Translations under genes and position numbers: made by a program
The notes under the pieces: model-generated
What the model saw: only the letters and a program-made list of their open reading frames with translations
Told to the model about the DNA's origin: nothing
The model's database searches: none
Shown here: piece by piece, positions 46,027 through 54,986 of the stretch
How positions within the stretch are numbered: position 1 is the first letter of the stretch
How the letters are laid out: every line of letters begins with the position of its first letter
Origin: Nocardia australiensis
Lineage (GTDB): Bacteria > Actinomycetota > Actinomycetes > Mycobacteriales > Mycobacteriaceae
Length of the DNA stretch: 64,000 nucleotides
Assembly: GCF_020733705.1 (NCBI RefSeq)
Contig: NZ_JAJFZM010000001.1
Span: 3,162,001-3,226,000 of the forward strand
Direction of reading: 5' to 3'

Positions 46027-47265
46027 GTGGATACAGTTCGCGATATGGTCGAATGTCGAGTCTGTGGCGATGTGGTTATCGAGTTCATCGACTTCGGGCA
46101 GCAGCCGTTATCGGATGCTTTCCGGGCCCCTGAACAGGGCGATGAGGAGTTCTTCTACCGGCTCGCGGTCGGTCGATGCGAGTCGTGTGCAATGGTTCAA
46201 TTGCTCGAGGAGGTGCCTCGGGTAAAGATGTTCCACACCGATTATCCGTATTTCTCGTCGGGTTCCTCGGTAATGTGTGAACATTTCGAGAATACGGCGA
46301 ACAAATTCCTGGAAAACGAACTGACCGGAGCCGATCCGTTCATTGTGGAACTCGGCAGCAACGACGGCATCATGCTCCGTACGATCGCGAAGGCCGGGGT
46401 GCGGCATCTCGGGGTCGAGCCCTCGGGCCGGGTCGCGGACCACGCCCGCGCACAGGGCATCAACGTGCTCACCGAGTTCTTCGAGGCGGGCACCGCGGCC
46501 GCTGTGCGCGCTGAATACGGCCCGGCCGACGTCGTCTACGCGGCCAACACGTTCTGCCACATCCCCTACGTCGACTCGATCTTCGCCGGACTGGACGCGC
46601 TGCTCACCCCGGGCGGCGTGTTCGTGTTCGAGGACCCGTACCTGGGCGAGATCGTCGAGCGCACCTCGTTCGACCAGATCTACGACGAACACTTCTATTT
46701 CTTCAGTGCCACCTCGGTGCACGCCATGGCCCAGCGGTTCGGCTTCGAACTGGTGGATGTCGAACGGCTGACGGTGCACGGCGGCGAAGTGCGCTACAAC
46801 CTGGCCCGCACGGGTGCCCGCGTGCCGACCCCGGCCGTCGCCGACCTGCTGGCCGAGGAGTCGGCGCGTGGCCTGCACGACGCGGCCACCCTCGACGGCT
46901 TCGCCACCGCGGTCGGGGGCGTCCGCACCGATCTGATCGCGTTGCTGCACAAGCTGAAAGCCGAGGGCGCCACCGTCGTCGGGTACGGTGCCACGGCCAA
47001 GAGCGCCACGGTCACCAACTACTGCGGCATCACCCCGGATCTGGTGAGCTACGTCTGCGACACCACCCCGGCCAAGCAGCACCGGGTGACCCCCGGCGCG
47101 CACCTACCGGTGCGGCCCGCCGAAGCCTTCGCGGAGTCCTACCCGGATTACGCGCTGCTGTTCGCGTGGAATCACGCCGAGGAGATCATGGCCAAGGAAA
47201 CCGGTTTCAGCGCCGCCGGCGGCAAATGGATCCTCTACACCCCGAACGTCCGCGTTGTCGGCTGA
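46027..47265 (+). CDS. NDP-hexose 3-C-methyltransferase (EvaC/TylCIII type)
   Basis: 412 residues from the GTG at 46027; an ATG at 46045 giving MVECRVCGD is equally likely. The N-terminal zinc site is CRVC plus CESC. A SAM domain follows (IVELGSNDGIMLRTIAKAGV) with HFYFFSATS and a C-terminal domain with GYGATAKSATVTNYCG. This is the fold of TylC3 and EvaC, which methylate C-3 of 4-keto-2,6-dideoxy sugars. With the aminotransferase and 2,3-dehydratase it implies a 3-C-methyl-3-amino sugar like vancosamine. Confidence 0.9.
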   Translation: MDTVRDMVECRVCGDVVIEFIDFGQQPLSDAFRAPEQGDEEFFYRLAVGRCESCAMVQLLEEVPRVKMFHTDYPYFSSGSSVMCEHFENTANKFLENELTGADPFIVELGSNDGIMLRTIAKAGVRHLGVEPSGRVADHARAQGINVLTEFFEAGTAAAVRAEYGPADVVYAANTFCHIPYVDSIFAGLDALLTPGGVFVFEDPYLGEIVERTSFDQIYDEHFYFFSATSVHAMAQRFGFELVDVERLTVHGGEVRYNLARTGARVPTPAVADLLAEESARGLHDAATLDGFATAVGGVRTDLIALLHKLKAEGATVVGYGATAKSATVTNYCGITPDLVSYVCDTTPAKQHRVTPGAHLPVRPAEAFAESYPDYALLFAWNHAEEIMAKETGFSAAGGKWILYTPNVRVVG

Positions 47266-47292
47266 CGGCGAGTCTGCTCGAATGGGGGCCCG

Positions 47293-48219
47293 CTACCGGG
47301 CCGCCCACATGTCCCGCAGGGACTCCTCCAGTGACCACCGGGGTTTCCAGTCGAGCACGTCGGCGGCCTTCCGCACGTCCGCCTGCAACCACGACCCGCC
47401 GTAGCTGTGGACCTCGCTGGAGGTGTCTTCCACCACCGACCTCGGGAACCCGGCCTCCCGTACGAAGATCTCCACGAATTCACGCATCGGCACCGCCTGG
47501 CCGCTGCCGATGTTGACCACCCCGGTTACGCCCGGCCGCTGCGCGGCTGCCACTGCGGCGCGCGCGAGGTCTCGGACATCCAGCCAATCTCGGTGCGCAT
47601 CGGCGATCGGCAGCCGCACCGCGCCCGCCACGAGCAGTGCCACCAGCTTCCCCGGCAGGCTCGCCGGCGACGGGTGCGGCCCGCACACGTTCACCGCCCG
47701 CAGCACCATGCCGTCCACCGCGCCGGTTCGCGCAGCCTCCAGCACCGCCTGTGAACCGGCGAGTTTCGTCCTCGCGTAAGCGGATTCGGGCGCGCACGGC
47801 ACGGATTCGTCGACCGGCGTGCCGAAGGCGACGGGTGAATACTCGTGCATTGTGCCGATGTGTACCAATCGCACCGGCCGGCGCTGCGTCCGCACCGCGT
47901 GCAGTACTTGTTCGACCAGGGAAACGTTGGCCCGCACCAGTTCTGCCTCGGTGCGGTCCCACCCGTCGGTCGCGTTCGCGGCGTCGGTCGCGTTGACCAC
48001 GAGGTCGGCCGATTCCTCGTGCAACAGGTCTGCCGTTGTGGCGGCGGGCGCAGTGGCCAGGTCGAGCGCGGCGAACCGATCGCAATGCAGTCCCTCGGTG
48101 CGGCTGCGAGCTACCGCCACCACGCGCGTGCCGTGTTCGGCCAGCGCCGCGCACAGGTGCCTGCCGACCCAGCCCGTGCCGCCCAGCACTACGGCTGTCC
48201 TGATCTCGTTGTGTGCCAA
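47293..48219 (-). CDS. NDP-4-keto-6-deoxyhexose 4-ketoreductase
   Basis: 308 residues of the extended SDR type. It begins IRTAVVLGGTGWVGRHLCAAL and carries YARTKLAGSQ as catalytic Tyr-Lys, with LRAVNVCGPHPSPASLPGKL as the sugar-nucleotide region. It is close to EvaE and TylC4-like reductases that act last in deoxysugar pathways and set the C-4 configuration. It runs convergently with the C-methyltransferase gene. Confidence 0.85.
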   Translation of the reverse strand: MAHNEIRTAVVLGGTGWVGRHLCAALAEHGTRVVAVARSRTEGLHCDRFAALDLATAPAATTADLLHEESADLVVNATDAANATDGWDRTEAELVRANVSLVEQVLHAVRTQRRPVRLVHIGTMHEYSPVAFGTPVDESVPCAPESAYARTKLAGSQAVLEAARTGAVDGMVLRAVNVCGPHPSPASLPGKLVALLVAGAVRLPIADAHRDWLDVRDLARAAVAAAQRPGVTGVVNIGSGQAVPMREFVEIFVREAGFPRSVVEDTSSEVHSYGGSWLQADVRKAADVLDWKPRWSLEESLRDMWAAR

Positions 48220-48296
48220 CGGCTTTCTCCTCTCAGTGGTCTCAGGCTAGAAGTGGTGTCAAGCCGTCGGTGCCGGAAGGACCCTCCAGCGCAGGC

Positions 48297-48328
48297 TCCA
48301 GCCAGGTTCGAGTTGCCATTGGTAGACC
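48297..48328 (+). promoter_or_regulatory. Candidate SARP box and -10 for the aminotransferase gene
   Basis: TCCAGCC (48297) and TCGAGTT (48308) are 11 bp apart. Exactly 8 bases after the second comes TAGACC (48323-48328) as a -10 box. A further TCCAGCG is at 48285, one base out of phase. The gene starts at 48365. Confidence 0.6.
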
Positions 48329-48364
48329 CGAAAGGGAATCGACCCGACTGCGGAGGACTGATCC

Positions 48365-49474
48365 TTGGCTACCCTTGTGTGGGACTATCTCCCGGAATAC
48401 GACCGCGAGCGCGACGACATTCTCGCCGCCGTGGACAAGGTCTTCCGGTCCGGCCAGCTCGTGTTCGGCGAGAGCACTCGCTCGTTCGAGCATGAATTCG
48501 CCGCGTACCACGGACTTCGGCACGCGGTGGGCGTGGACAACGGCACCAACGCGATCAAGCTGGGCCTGCAAGCCCTGGGTATCGGGCCCGGCGACGAGGT
48601 GATCACGGTGTCCAACACCGCCGCGCCGACCATCGTGGCCATCGACGCCCTGAACGCGACCCCGGTGTTCGTGGACATCCGCGCCGAGGACTACCTCATG
48701 GACACCGCGCAGGTGGCCACGGCGATCACCGAGCGCACCAAATGCGTTGTGCCGGTGCACCTGTACGGCCAGTGCGTCGATATGGCACCGCTGGAGCGGT
48801 TGGCGGCCGAGCACGGACTCTCGATCCTGGAGGATTGCGCGCAGTCACACGGCGCTCGTCAGCGCGGGCGTATGGCGGGCACCATGGGAGATGCGGGAGC
48901 GTTCTCCTTCTATCCCACAAAGGTTCTCGGCGCCTACGGCGACGGCGGCGCCGTCGTCACGGCGGCGGCGGAGATCGAGCAACGGTTGCGTCGGCTGCGT
49001 TACTACGGCATGGCAGAGCGGTACTACGTCGTCGAGACCCCGGGCCACAACAGCCGACTGGACGAGGTGCACGCGGAGATCCTGCGCCGCAAGCTCGGCA
49101 GGCTCGACGAGTACATCGCGGGTCGCCGCGCGGTCGCCGTCCGCTATGCCGAGGGCCTGGCGGACACCGACCTCGGTCTGCCCGCGCTGGCCGACGGCAA
49201 CGACCACGTGTACTATCTGTACGTAGTCCGCCACCCGCGTCGCGACGAGATCCTGAAAGCCTTGCTGGACTACGACATTCAGCTGAACGTCAGCTACCGC
49301 TGGCCGGTGCACACCATGCCCGGCTTCGCGAAGCTGGGCTACGCCGAGGGGGCGCTGCCGGTAACCGAAGCGCTGGCGGACGAGATCTTCTCGCTCCCGA
49401 TGTACCCTTCGCTGCCGTTGGACGTGCAGGACAAGGTGATCGGCGCGCTGCGTGAGGTTCTCACCCGCTTCTGA
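48365..49474 (+). CDS. NDP-hexose 3-aminotransferase, DegT/DnrJ/EryC1 family
   Basis: 369 residues from a TTG at 48365 with GGAGGA eight bases before. Fold-type I sugar aminotransferase: [48 protein letters not shown] and the PLP lysine in [16 protein letters not shown]. It should install the 3-amino group (EvaB/DnrJ type) on the 3-keto intermediate made by the 2,3-dehydratase. It has its own SARP-type promoter. Confidence 0.92.
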   Translation: MATLVWDYLPEYDRERDDILAAVDKVFRSGQLVFGESTRSFEHEFAAYHGLRHAVGVDNGTNAIKLGLQALGIGPGDEVITVSNTAAPTIVAIDALNATPVFVDIRAEDYLMDTAQVATAITERTKCVVPVHLYGQCVDMAPLERLAAEHGLSILEDCAQSHGARQRGRMAGTMGDAGAFSFYPTKVLGAYGDGGAVVTAAAEIEQRLRRLRYYGMAERYYVVETPGHNSRLDEVHAEILRRKLGRLDEYIAGRRAVAVRYAEGLADTDLGLPALADGNDHVYYLYVVRHPRRDEILKALLDYDIQLNVSYRWPVHTMPGFAKLGYAEGALPVTEALADEIFSLPMYPSLPLDVQDKVIGALREVLTRF

Positions 49475-49809
49475 GCCGGAAAGTTTAACGACATTATTTC
49501 CCCATTCCTTCTCCGCGAATACAGCGACTCAGCAGAGGGTACGAGGATTTTTTCGCAGCGCACATAAGAAATCGAATCGATAATGTCAGAAAAATGTATC
49601 TTAAAATGGAGTGCATCGTGCGTTCCAATCGGTTATATGGCATTTAAAGACCTGGTAGAAGACGTTTTGTTGGGTGATTTTTCCGCCTATATTGTCGCGA
49701 ATCTACGTGGTAATCAGCCTTTCGATGCCGAGGCATCGCGCACCGCAGTCGGGTGCGGCGGGTTCACTTTTATGACTGCTGCTTTTTCGATATCTACGAG
49801 CGTGCCTCT
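49475..49809. other. AT-rich intergenic stretch
   Basis: 335 bases with clearly lower GC than the flanking genes, including TTTTTTCGC at 49550 and several A/T runs. One frame gives a peptide from an ATG at 49637 (MAFKDLVEDVLLGDFSAYIV...) but it has no ribosome site. I treat the stretch as leader or promoter DNA of the following helper gene. Confidence 0.5.
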
Positions 49810-50844
49810 ATGCGACTTCAACCAGATTTGGAGGCTGCCGCGTTAGCGTCCGAGCAGATCGAAAGTGGACACTCGGGAAGCGAGGTCGGAGTGGACAGTG
49901 GGCTACGACGACGGTTACAGCTCGTGCGCGGGCTGCAATGGGTACGAGCCGCGGAAGGGGACCCGCTGGCGGTGCTGTTGCGCGGTTACCCGGGGGACGC
50001 GCGGTCGGTGAGCACGGATCCGATATCCCGCAGCGCGACCGGAACGGTGCTGGTCGGCGGTGCGCAGGCGGCCGAGCTGCTCGCGGCCGGCACCGGGCTG
50101 GCCGACTGGCGCCCGACCGGGACCCGGGTGATGGCGGTCGCGGCCGAGGACATCGAACCCGCCGACCCGGCGGACGTCACCGCGCTGGTCGACGCGCCGG
50201 CGCCACCGGTGGCCGACGTACCCGACGAGCTGACCGACCTGGTGCCCACCGCAGAGCTGTTGTGCGCCAAGGCATACGCGGACCTGCTCGGTGCGGAACC
50301 GGACAGCCTGCTCGGCGCGACCCCGGTGCTGGACAACCTTCTGTGCCCGCAGGGGACCGCGGTCACCGAGCGCATGCTCGCCGCGGTCGACGACCTGCGT
50401 GCCGCGCTGTGCGCCCGCACGCCCGCGTTCTTCCTCGCGGTAGTCGCACTACGACTCACCGCCGACCTGGTCACGCGCACGGCCGCCGCGCTGCTCGCCG
50501 ACGGTCAGTGGCCGGACGTCGAAGGTGCGGTCGAGCGGACTCGGGCGGTGTACTCGCCCGTGCGACTGCACCTGACGACCACGAGCGCGGAGGTGACCAT
50601 TGCCGGGGAGGTGGTTCCCGGCAACAGTCAGGTGGCCGTGCTCACCAGCCCCACTGTGTTGCCGCGTTTGCTGGACCTGCCACTGGTGGATGCCACCGCT
50701 GACGCGGTCCTGACCGCAATCGCTCGGCGCCACCCGCGTCTGGTGTCCACGGGCGCCCCACTGGACCGCCCGCTCGCACCGGCCACCGGTGGTCTGGCCC
50801 ACCTGCCGGTCGCGTCCTTGCGCACCGAGCTGGTGCAGTCGTAA
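49810..50844 (+). CDS. P450-derived glycosyltransferase helper, second copy
   Basis: 344 residues from the ATG at 49810; a GTG at 49891 is possible. The start RRRLQLVRGLQWVRAAEGDP with LAVLLRGYPGD matches DesVIII/EryCII helpers. The haem-binding cysteine loop and the oxygen-activating I-helix are absent. It is shorter than a true P450 (about 400). It precedes its glycosyltransferase partner by 38 bases. Sequence divergence from the helper at 32.3 kb suggests each serves its own transferase. Confidence 0.8.
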   Translation: MRLQPDLEAAALASEQIESGHSGSEVGVDSGLRRRLQLVRGLQWVRAAEGDPLAVLLRGYPGDARSVSTDPISRSATGTVLVGGAQAAELLAAGTGLADWRPTGTRVMAVAAEDIEPADPADVTALVDAPAPPVADVPDELTDLVPTAELLCAKAYADLLGAEPDSLLGATPVLDNLLCPQGTAVTERMLAAVDDLRAALCARTPAFFLAVVALRLTADLVTRTAAALLADGQWPDVEGAVERTRAVYSPVRLHLTTTSAEVTIAGEVVPGNSQVAVLTSPTVLPRLLDLPLVDATADAVLTAIARRHPRLVSTGAPLDRPLAPATGGLAHLPVASLRTELVQS

Positions 50845-50882
50845 CCGGCGGATTCGACGCCCATCAGAGAGTTGGTATTCGT

Positions 50883-52169
50883 ATGAAGGTCGTGCTGACC
50901 TGTTTCGCCGCGCCCACGCACTTCTACTCCATGGTTCCGCTGGCCTGGGCGCTGCGCGCGGCCGGGCACGAGGTTCGGGTTGTCAGCCAGGCGGCGATGG
51001 CGCCGACCATCACCGGCGCGGGGCTCACCGCCGTCACGGCGGGGCCCGCCGAGTGGTTCAGCGACGAGCACGCGCCGGACTTGCTCAATGCGATTTTCCC
51101 CGGCTGCCTCAACCACGTGCGCGACTTCGACTACGCGGGCACCGACACCTGGACGCACACCGGACTGCTCGCCCTCGAGCACATGGCGAGTTCGGCGATG
51201 TTCGCCACCATGAACGACGACCGGATGGTGGACGAGATGGTGGCGTTTGTCCGGGACTGGCGGCCCGACCTGGTCATCTCGGAGACCTTTACCTTCGCCG
51301 GGAGTATCGCCGCCCGCGTGGTCGGTGCCGCGTACGCCCGTTTCACCTGGGGCCCGGACGGCGCCCTGCGCGCCCGGCAGACCCTCCTGCGCATGTCGGC
51401 GGAGCTGCCCTCGAGCCACCGCGAGGACCCGACCGCCGAGTGGCTGTCGAACACCCTCGGTCGGCACGGATCGTCCTTCGACGAGAAGGTGATCACCGGT
51501 CAGTTCACCGTCGATGTCACTCCGCCCGGCATGCGGCTGGAAACCGGGCTGCACTACGAGTCCCTGCGTTACGTCCCGTACAACGGCCCGACGGTCGTGC
51601 CGGACTGGCTGCGCACGCCGCCCGAGCGCCCCCGCGTCTGCCTGACACTGGGCGTGACCGACCGCAAGCATGGGCAGATCAACCACCTGGACGCCGTGCT
51701 CGGGGAGTTGAGCCCAGTCGAGCTATTCGACGCGGTGGCGAGCTTGGACTGCGAGGTGATCGCCACACTGGACCCGGAGCGACTGGCCATCCCGGTACCG
51801 GACAACGTGCGCGCTGTCGGCTTCGTCCCGCTCAACGATCTGCTGCCCACCTGTTCGGCCGTCGTCCACCACGGCGGCAGCGGTACCCGCTCCACGGCCG
51901 AGGTGCACGGTGTGCCGCAGCTGATGGTCGCGGAGGGCTGGGACGTGTTGCGCGGCCACGGCATCGAGGCGGCGGGCGCGGGCCTGTGCGTTCCGGTGGA
52001 GAAGCTCACCGCCCAAGTGCTGCGCGACAGTCTCCGCGCATTGCTGGAGGATCCGTCATTCGCCGCGGGCGCGCGGCGGTTGCGCGACGAGATCCACACC
52101 CTGCCGACGCCCGCGGCGCTGGTGCCCAGGCTGGAAGCGCTGGTCGACGCCTATCGAGAGGAACGCTGA
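50883..52169 (+). CDS. Antibiotic glycosyltransferase, GT1 family, second copy
   Basis: 428 residues. MKVVLTCFAAPTHFYSMVPL with AGHEVR at the N-terminus, VGFVPLNDLLPTCSAVVHHG and GSGTRSTAEVHGVPQL in the sugar-nucleotide domain, and a C-terminal PTPAALVPRLEALV helix. It is a paralogue of the enzyme at 33.4 kb. Standing directly before the N-methyltransferase and near the aminosugar genes, it is the better candidate for attaching the amino sugar. Confidence 0.9.
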   Translation: MKVVLTCFAAPTHFYSMVPLAWALRAAGHEVRVVSQAAMAPTITGAGLTAVTAGPAEWFSDEHAPDLLNAIFPGCLNHVRDFDYAGTDTWTHTGLLALEHMASSAMFATMNDDRMVDEMVAFVRDWRPDLVISETFTFAGSIAARVVGAAYARFTWGPDGALRARQTLLRMSAELPSSHREDPTAEWLSNTLGRHGSSFDEKVITGQFTVDVTPPGMRLETGLHYESLRYVPYNGPTVVPDWLRTPPERPRVCLTLGVTDRKHGQINHLDAVLGELSPVELFDAVASLDCEVIATLDPERLAIPVPDNVRAVGFVPLNDLLPTCSAVVHHGGSGTRSTAEVHGVPQLMVAEGWDVLRGHGIEAAGAGLCVPVEKLTAQVLRDSLRALLEDPSFAAGARRLRDEIHTLPTPAALVPRLEALVDAYREER

Positions 52170-52170
52170 G

Positions 52171-52890
52171 ATGTACGAGGGCGAGTTCGCCGACATCTAC
52201 GACCGCATCCACGCCCACCGCGGCAAGGACTATGCGGGGGAGGCCCGACTGGTTGCCGATCTCGTTCGGGCCCGCAACCCCGAGGCCGCGTCCGTGCTGG
52301 ACGTTGCGTCGGGGACCGGCAGCCACCTGCGGCACCTGCGCGCGGACTTCCCGGACGCGGCCGGCCTGGAGCAGTCGCCGGAAATGATCGCGGTGGCCAA
52401 GCGGCGCATACCCGAGATCACCATGCACCAGGGTGACATGCGGGACTTCGATCTCGGCCGCACGTTCGACGTCGTCACGCTGATGTTCAGCAGCATCGGC
52501 TATGTGGACGATTACCCCGATCTGGTGCGGGCGCTGGCCGCCCTGGGCCGGCACCTCGCCCCAGGCGGAGTACTGGTGATCGAGCCCTGGGTGTTCCCGG
52601 ACTCCTTCGCTGCCGACTACCTGGCCACGGATCTGGTTCGAGACGATCAAGGTGCGGTGACCCGCTTCTCCCACTCGGTGCGGGAAGGGGATGCGGTCGT
52701 GATGAGCGTGCACTACCTGGTCGCGACTCCGGAGCGCGGGATCGGCCACCTCACCGACCGGCATCGGCTGGCGCTGTTCACCCGCGAGCAGTACCTCGCG
52801 GCGTTCGCGGCGGCGGGGTGTCCGGCGGAGTTCGTGCAGCCGGCGGCGTTCGGCCGGGGTTTGTTCATCGGGGTCAGGGCTCCAGCGTGA
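52171..52890 (+). CDS. Aminosugar N-methyltransferase (DesVI/TylM1 type)
   Basis: 239 residues starting one base after the glycosyltransferase stop. MYEGEFADIYDRIHAHRGKD, VLDVASGTGSHLRHLR, MRDFDLGRTFDVVTLMFSSI and GYV are the motifs of DesVI, TylM1 and SnogA-like enzymes that mono- or dimethylate the 3-amino group of dTDP sugars. It suggests an N-methyl or N,N-dimethyl amino sugar. The 3' end overlaps the convergent epimerase gene by 17 bases. Confidence 0.9.
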   Translation: MYEGEFADIYDRIHAHRGKDYAGEARLVADLVRARNPEAASVLDVASGTGSHLRHLRADFPDAAGLEQSPEMIAVAKRRIPEITMHQGDMRDFDLGRTFDVVTLMFSSIGYVDDYPDLVRALAALGRHLAPGGVLVIEPWVFPDSFAADYLATDLVRDDQGAVTRFSHSVREGDAVVMSVHYLVATPERGIGHLTDRHRLALFTREQYLAAFAAAGCPAEFVQPAAFGRGLFIGVRAPA

Positions 52891-53458
52891 GGCAGTCCGC
52901 GTAGCGGGGGAGCAGGTCGCGTTCCAGCGCCTCGGCCAGGGTCGGGGCGCTGGTGTCGCGTTCGGACAGGATCAGGGCGCCGCGCAGGTCCAACCCGAGG
53001 TTCGGGTCGCGCGGATCGAGCGCGTACTCCTGCTCCGGGATGTAGCCGCCGGAAAGCAGGTACGTCATCACCGTGTCGTCCTCCAGCGCGAGAAAGGCAT
53101 GGGCGACACCGATCGGCAGATACAGACCGCGCTCGCCGCTCCTGTCCAGCTCCAGCACCTCGTGTGCGCCGAAAGTGGGGGAGCCGACTCGGACGTCCAA
53201 CACGATGTCGAGGCAACGGCCGTGCGCGCACCACACATACTTCGCCCGGCCGGGCGGCGGCATCGTGTAATGCACTCCCCGAAACACGCCCTGCCGGGAA
53301 CGGCTGATCGCGCCCTGCGCCACCGGGAACAGCGGGCGACCCAGCTCGGCGGCCAGTACCTCGGCGTCCAACGGCGTGGCGAAGCTGCCCCGGTCGTCGG
53401 CGAAGGCCGGAGCCTCGAACTCCAGCGCCCCGGCGACGGCGAGGTTACGCGCCCGCAT
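52874..53458 (-). CDS. NDP-hexose 5-epimerase (EvaD type, RmlC family)
   Basis: 194 residues with RmlC cupin motifs: DDRGSFATPL, GVFRGVHYTMPPPGRAKYVW with the catalytic His, DIVLDVRVGSPTFGAHEV, GVAHAFLALEDDTVMTYLLS. It is shorter than the rmlC product at 20.5 kb and fits EvaD/TylK-type epimerases acting at C-5 of 4-keto dideoxy sugars. It overlaps the 2,3-dehydratase gene by 14 bases, so the two are co-translated. An L-configured amino sugar follows from this. Confidence 0.87.
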   Translation of the reverse strand: MRARNLAVAGALEFEAPAFADDRGSFATPLDAEVLAAELGRPLFPVAQGAISRSRQGVFRGVHYTMPPPGRAKYVWCAHGRCLDIVLDVRVGSPTFGAHEVLELDRSGERGLYLPIGVAHAFLALEDDTVMTYLLSGGYIPEQEYALDPRDPNLGLDLRGALILSERDTSAPTLAEALERDLLPRYADCLTLEP

Positions 53459-54932
53459 CGGTGGGCCGGGTGGTCAGGCTGTGCAGGCAGGCCACCAACG
53501 TGCGGGCCTGCACGTTGACGTAGTGGCTGTGTCGCAACAGGTCCACGAGCTGATGCATCGGCATCCAGCGGAAGTTCGGCTGTTCGTGCCTGCTGTCGCG
53601 CTCGACCTCGATCACCGCATAGGTGTTGCGTGACTGGTAGAACCGGCCGCCCTCCTCCGACAGCAGCGTGCGGTAGCGGATCTGCTCGGGCCGGGCGGCC
53701 AGCACCTCGTCCACGAACCTGGGCCGGGCGGCGGCTGGCAGGTGCCGGTAGTTGTCGGGGGTGCATTGCACGGTCGGGGCCAGCTCCACCACGTCGAGGT
53801 AGCCGGGTTCGGCGCGGGCGTGGACCAGCGCATGCAGCACGCCGTGCACGCGGGCCATCAGGAACGCCACCAGGCCGGTGCCCTTGGCCGCGATCATCGG
53901 CTGGCTCCAGCCGGGCACCTCCCGCGTCCGCGTCTGCACCTGCACCCCGATGACGTCGAAGAACTGCCCGCTCTGGTGCGAGATCGCCCCGTCGACCCGG
54001 TGCCAGTCGGGCACGGCGGCCAGCGGCAGCTCTCGGGTGGCGACCTCGGTGCGGGTGCGCACGTCGGTGATCCAACTGAGCACCTCGGCCATACTGTGCA
54101 GGCTGCCCTGGTCCGCGTCACAGGAAGCCAGCAGCGCCGCGTGGAACGCACCGCGTGGCGCACGCACCGTCTCGTTCAGCGCGGGCCCGGCGAAGGACAG
54201 GCACGCCAGCACGGTGCGCGCGTCCATGTTGATCAGGTCCTCGACGGCCAGCAGCCGGTGCACCTGGCCCAGCGTCAGCCAGTGGAAACCGGGCAGCACC
54301 GGCACTTCCTCGGTCACCTCGACGACCATGTTGCGGTTGCGTTTCTGCCGGAACCACGCGCCCTGCTCGGACTGCCGCACATCCGCGAGCACGCGGTGTC
54401 GTGCGGTGTCGCGGAAGATGTCGAGGTAGGGGACGGCGGAGCCGCCGTGCACGCGCGTGTAGTTCGACCGGGTCGCCTGCACGGTGGGCGAGAGCTGTAG
54501 TCCCAGCGCGTTGCCCGGTTCGACCTTGCCTTGCATCAGCAGGTGGAGCACACCGTCGAACTCCTTGACCAGGATGCCGAGTACGCCCACCTCGGGCTGG
54601 TTGATGATCGGTTGGCTCCAGCTCGACACCGGCGCCCCGGTCAGGTGCACTTCCAGGCCGCCGACGGTGAAGAACCGGCCGCTGTCGTGGGTGATGTCGC
54701 CGGTGTCCGGGTCGGTGTGCCAGCCGGCCAGGTCGTCCAGCGACACCCGGCGCACCGCGATAGTCGCGCGCGCTTGGCATTGTTCGAACCAGTGCCGGAA
54801 CGCGCCGAGGTCCCCGAGTGGCCCCGCCGGGTCGGAGCCCGCCACGGCCGACACCGCGAACCGGCGCGGTGTGTCCGCGTCCGGACCCACGGACAGTGGT
54901 GAGGTCTGTTCCGCTGTGGTGTGGTGCGCCAC
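53445..54932 (-). CDS. NDP-hexose 2,3-dehydratase (EvaA/TylX3 type)
   Basis: 495 residues built of two repeats. The first has GAPVSSWSQPIINQPEVGVL and VLHLLMQGKVEPGN. The second has REVPGWSQPMIAAKGTGLVA and VLHALVHARAEPGY. Both carry the ELAPTVQCTPDNYRH-like motif. This is the two-fold dehydratase that starts 2-deoxygenation of 4-keto-6-deoxyglucose. It is the first gene of a leftward pair with the epimerase. The promoter holds copy 2 of the duplicated SARP-type element. Confidence 0.93.
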   Translation of the reverse strand: MAHHTTAEQTSPLSVGPDADTPRRFAVSAVAGSDPAGPLGDLGAFRHWFEQCQARATIAVRRVSLDDLAGWHTDPDTGDITHDSGRFFTVGGLEVHLTGAPVSSWSQPIINQPEVGVLGILVKEFDGVLHLLMQGKVEPGNALGLQLSPTVQATRSNYTRVHGGSAVPYLDIFRDTARHRVLADVRQSEQGAWFRQKRNRNMVVEVTEEVPVLPGFHWLTLGQVHRLLAVEDLINMDARTVLACLSFAGPALNETVRAPRGAFHAALLASCDADQGSLHSMAEVLSWITDVRTRTEVATRELPLAAVPDWHRVDGAISHQSGQFFDVIGVQVQTRTREVPGWSQPMIAAKGTGLVAFLMARVHGVLHALVHARAEPGYLDVVELAPTVQCTPDNYRHLPAAARPRFVDEVLAARPEQIRYRTLLSEEGGRFYQSRNTYAVIEVERDSRHEQPNFRWMPMHQLVDLLRHSHYVNVQARTLVACLHSLTTRPTDAGA

Positions 54933-54986
54933 ATCAAACTCCCTGCTCGGTCCGCTCCGGGTTAGCGGGCCGACCCGGTGCGGGCG

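Noticed and set aside
49637..49846. Possible RiPP-like precursor peptide (leader-like start, core with Cys, Ser and Thr)
   Set aside because: No ribosome-binding site, no modification enzyme nearby, overlap with the start of the helper gene, and composition explained by AT-rich DNA.
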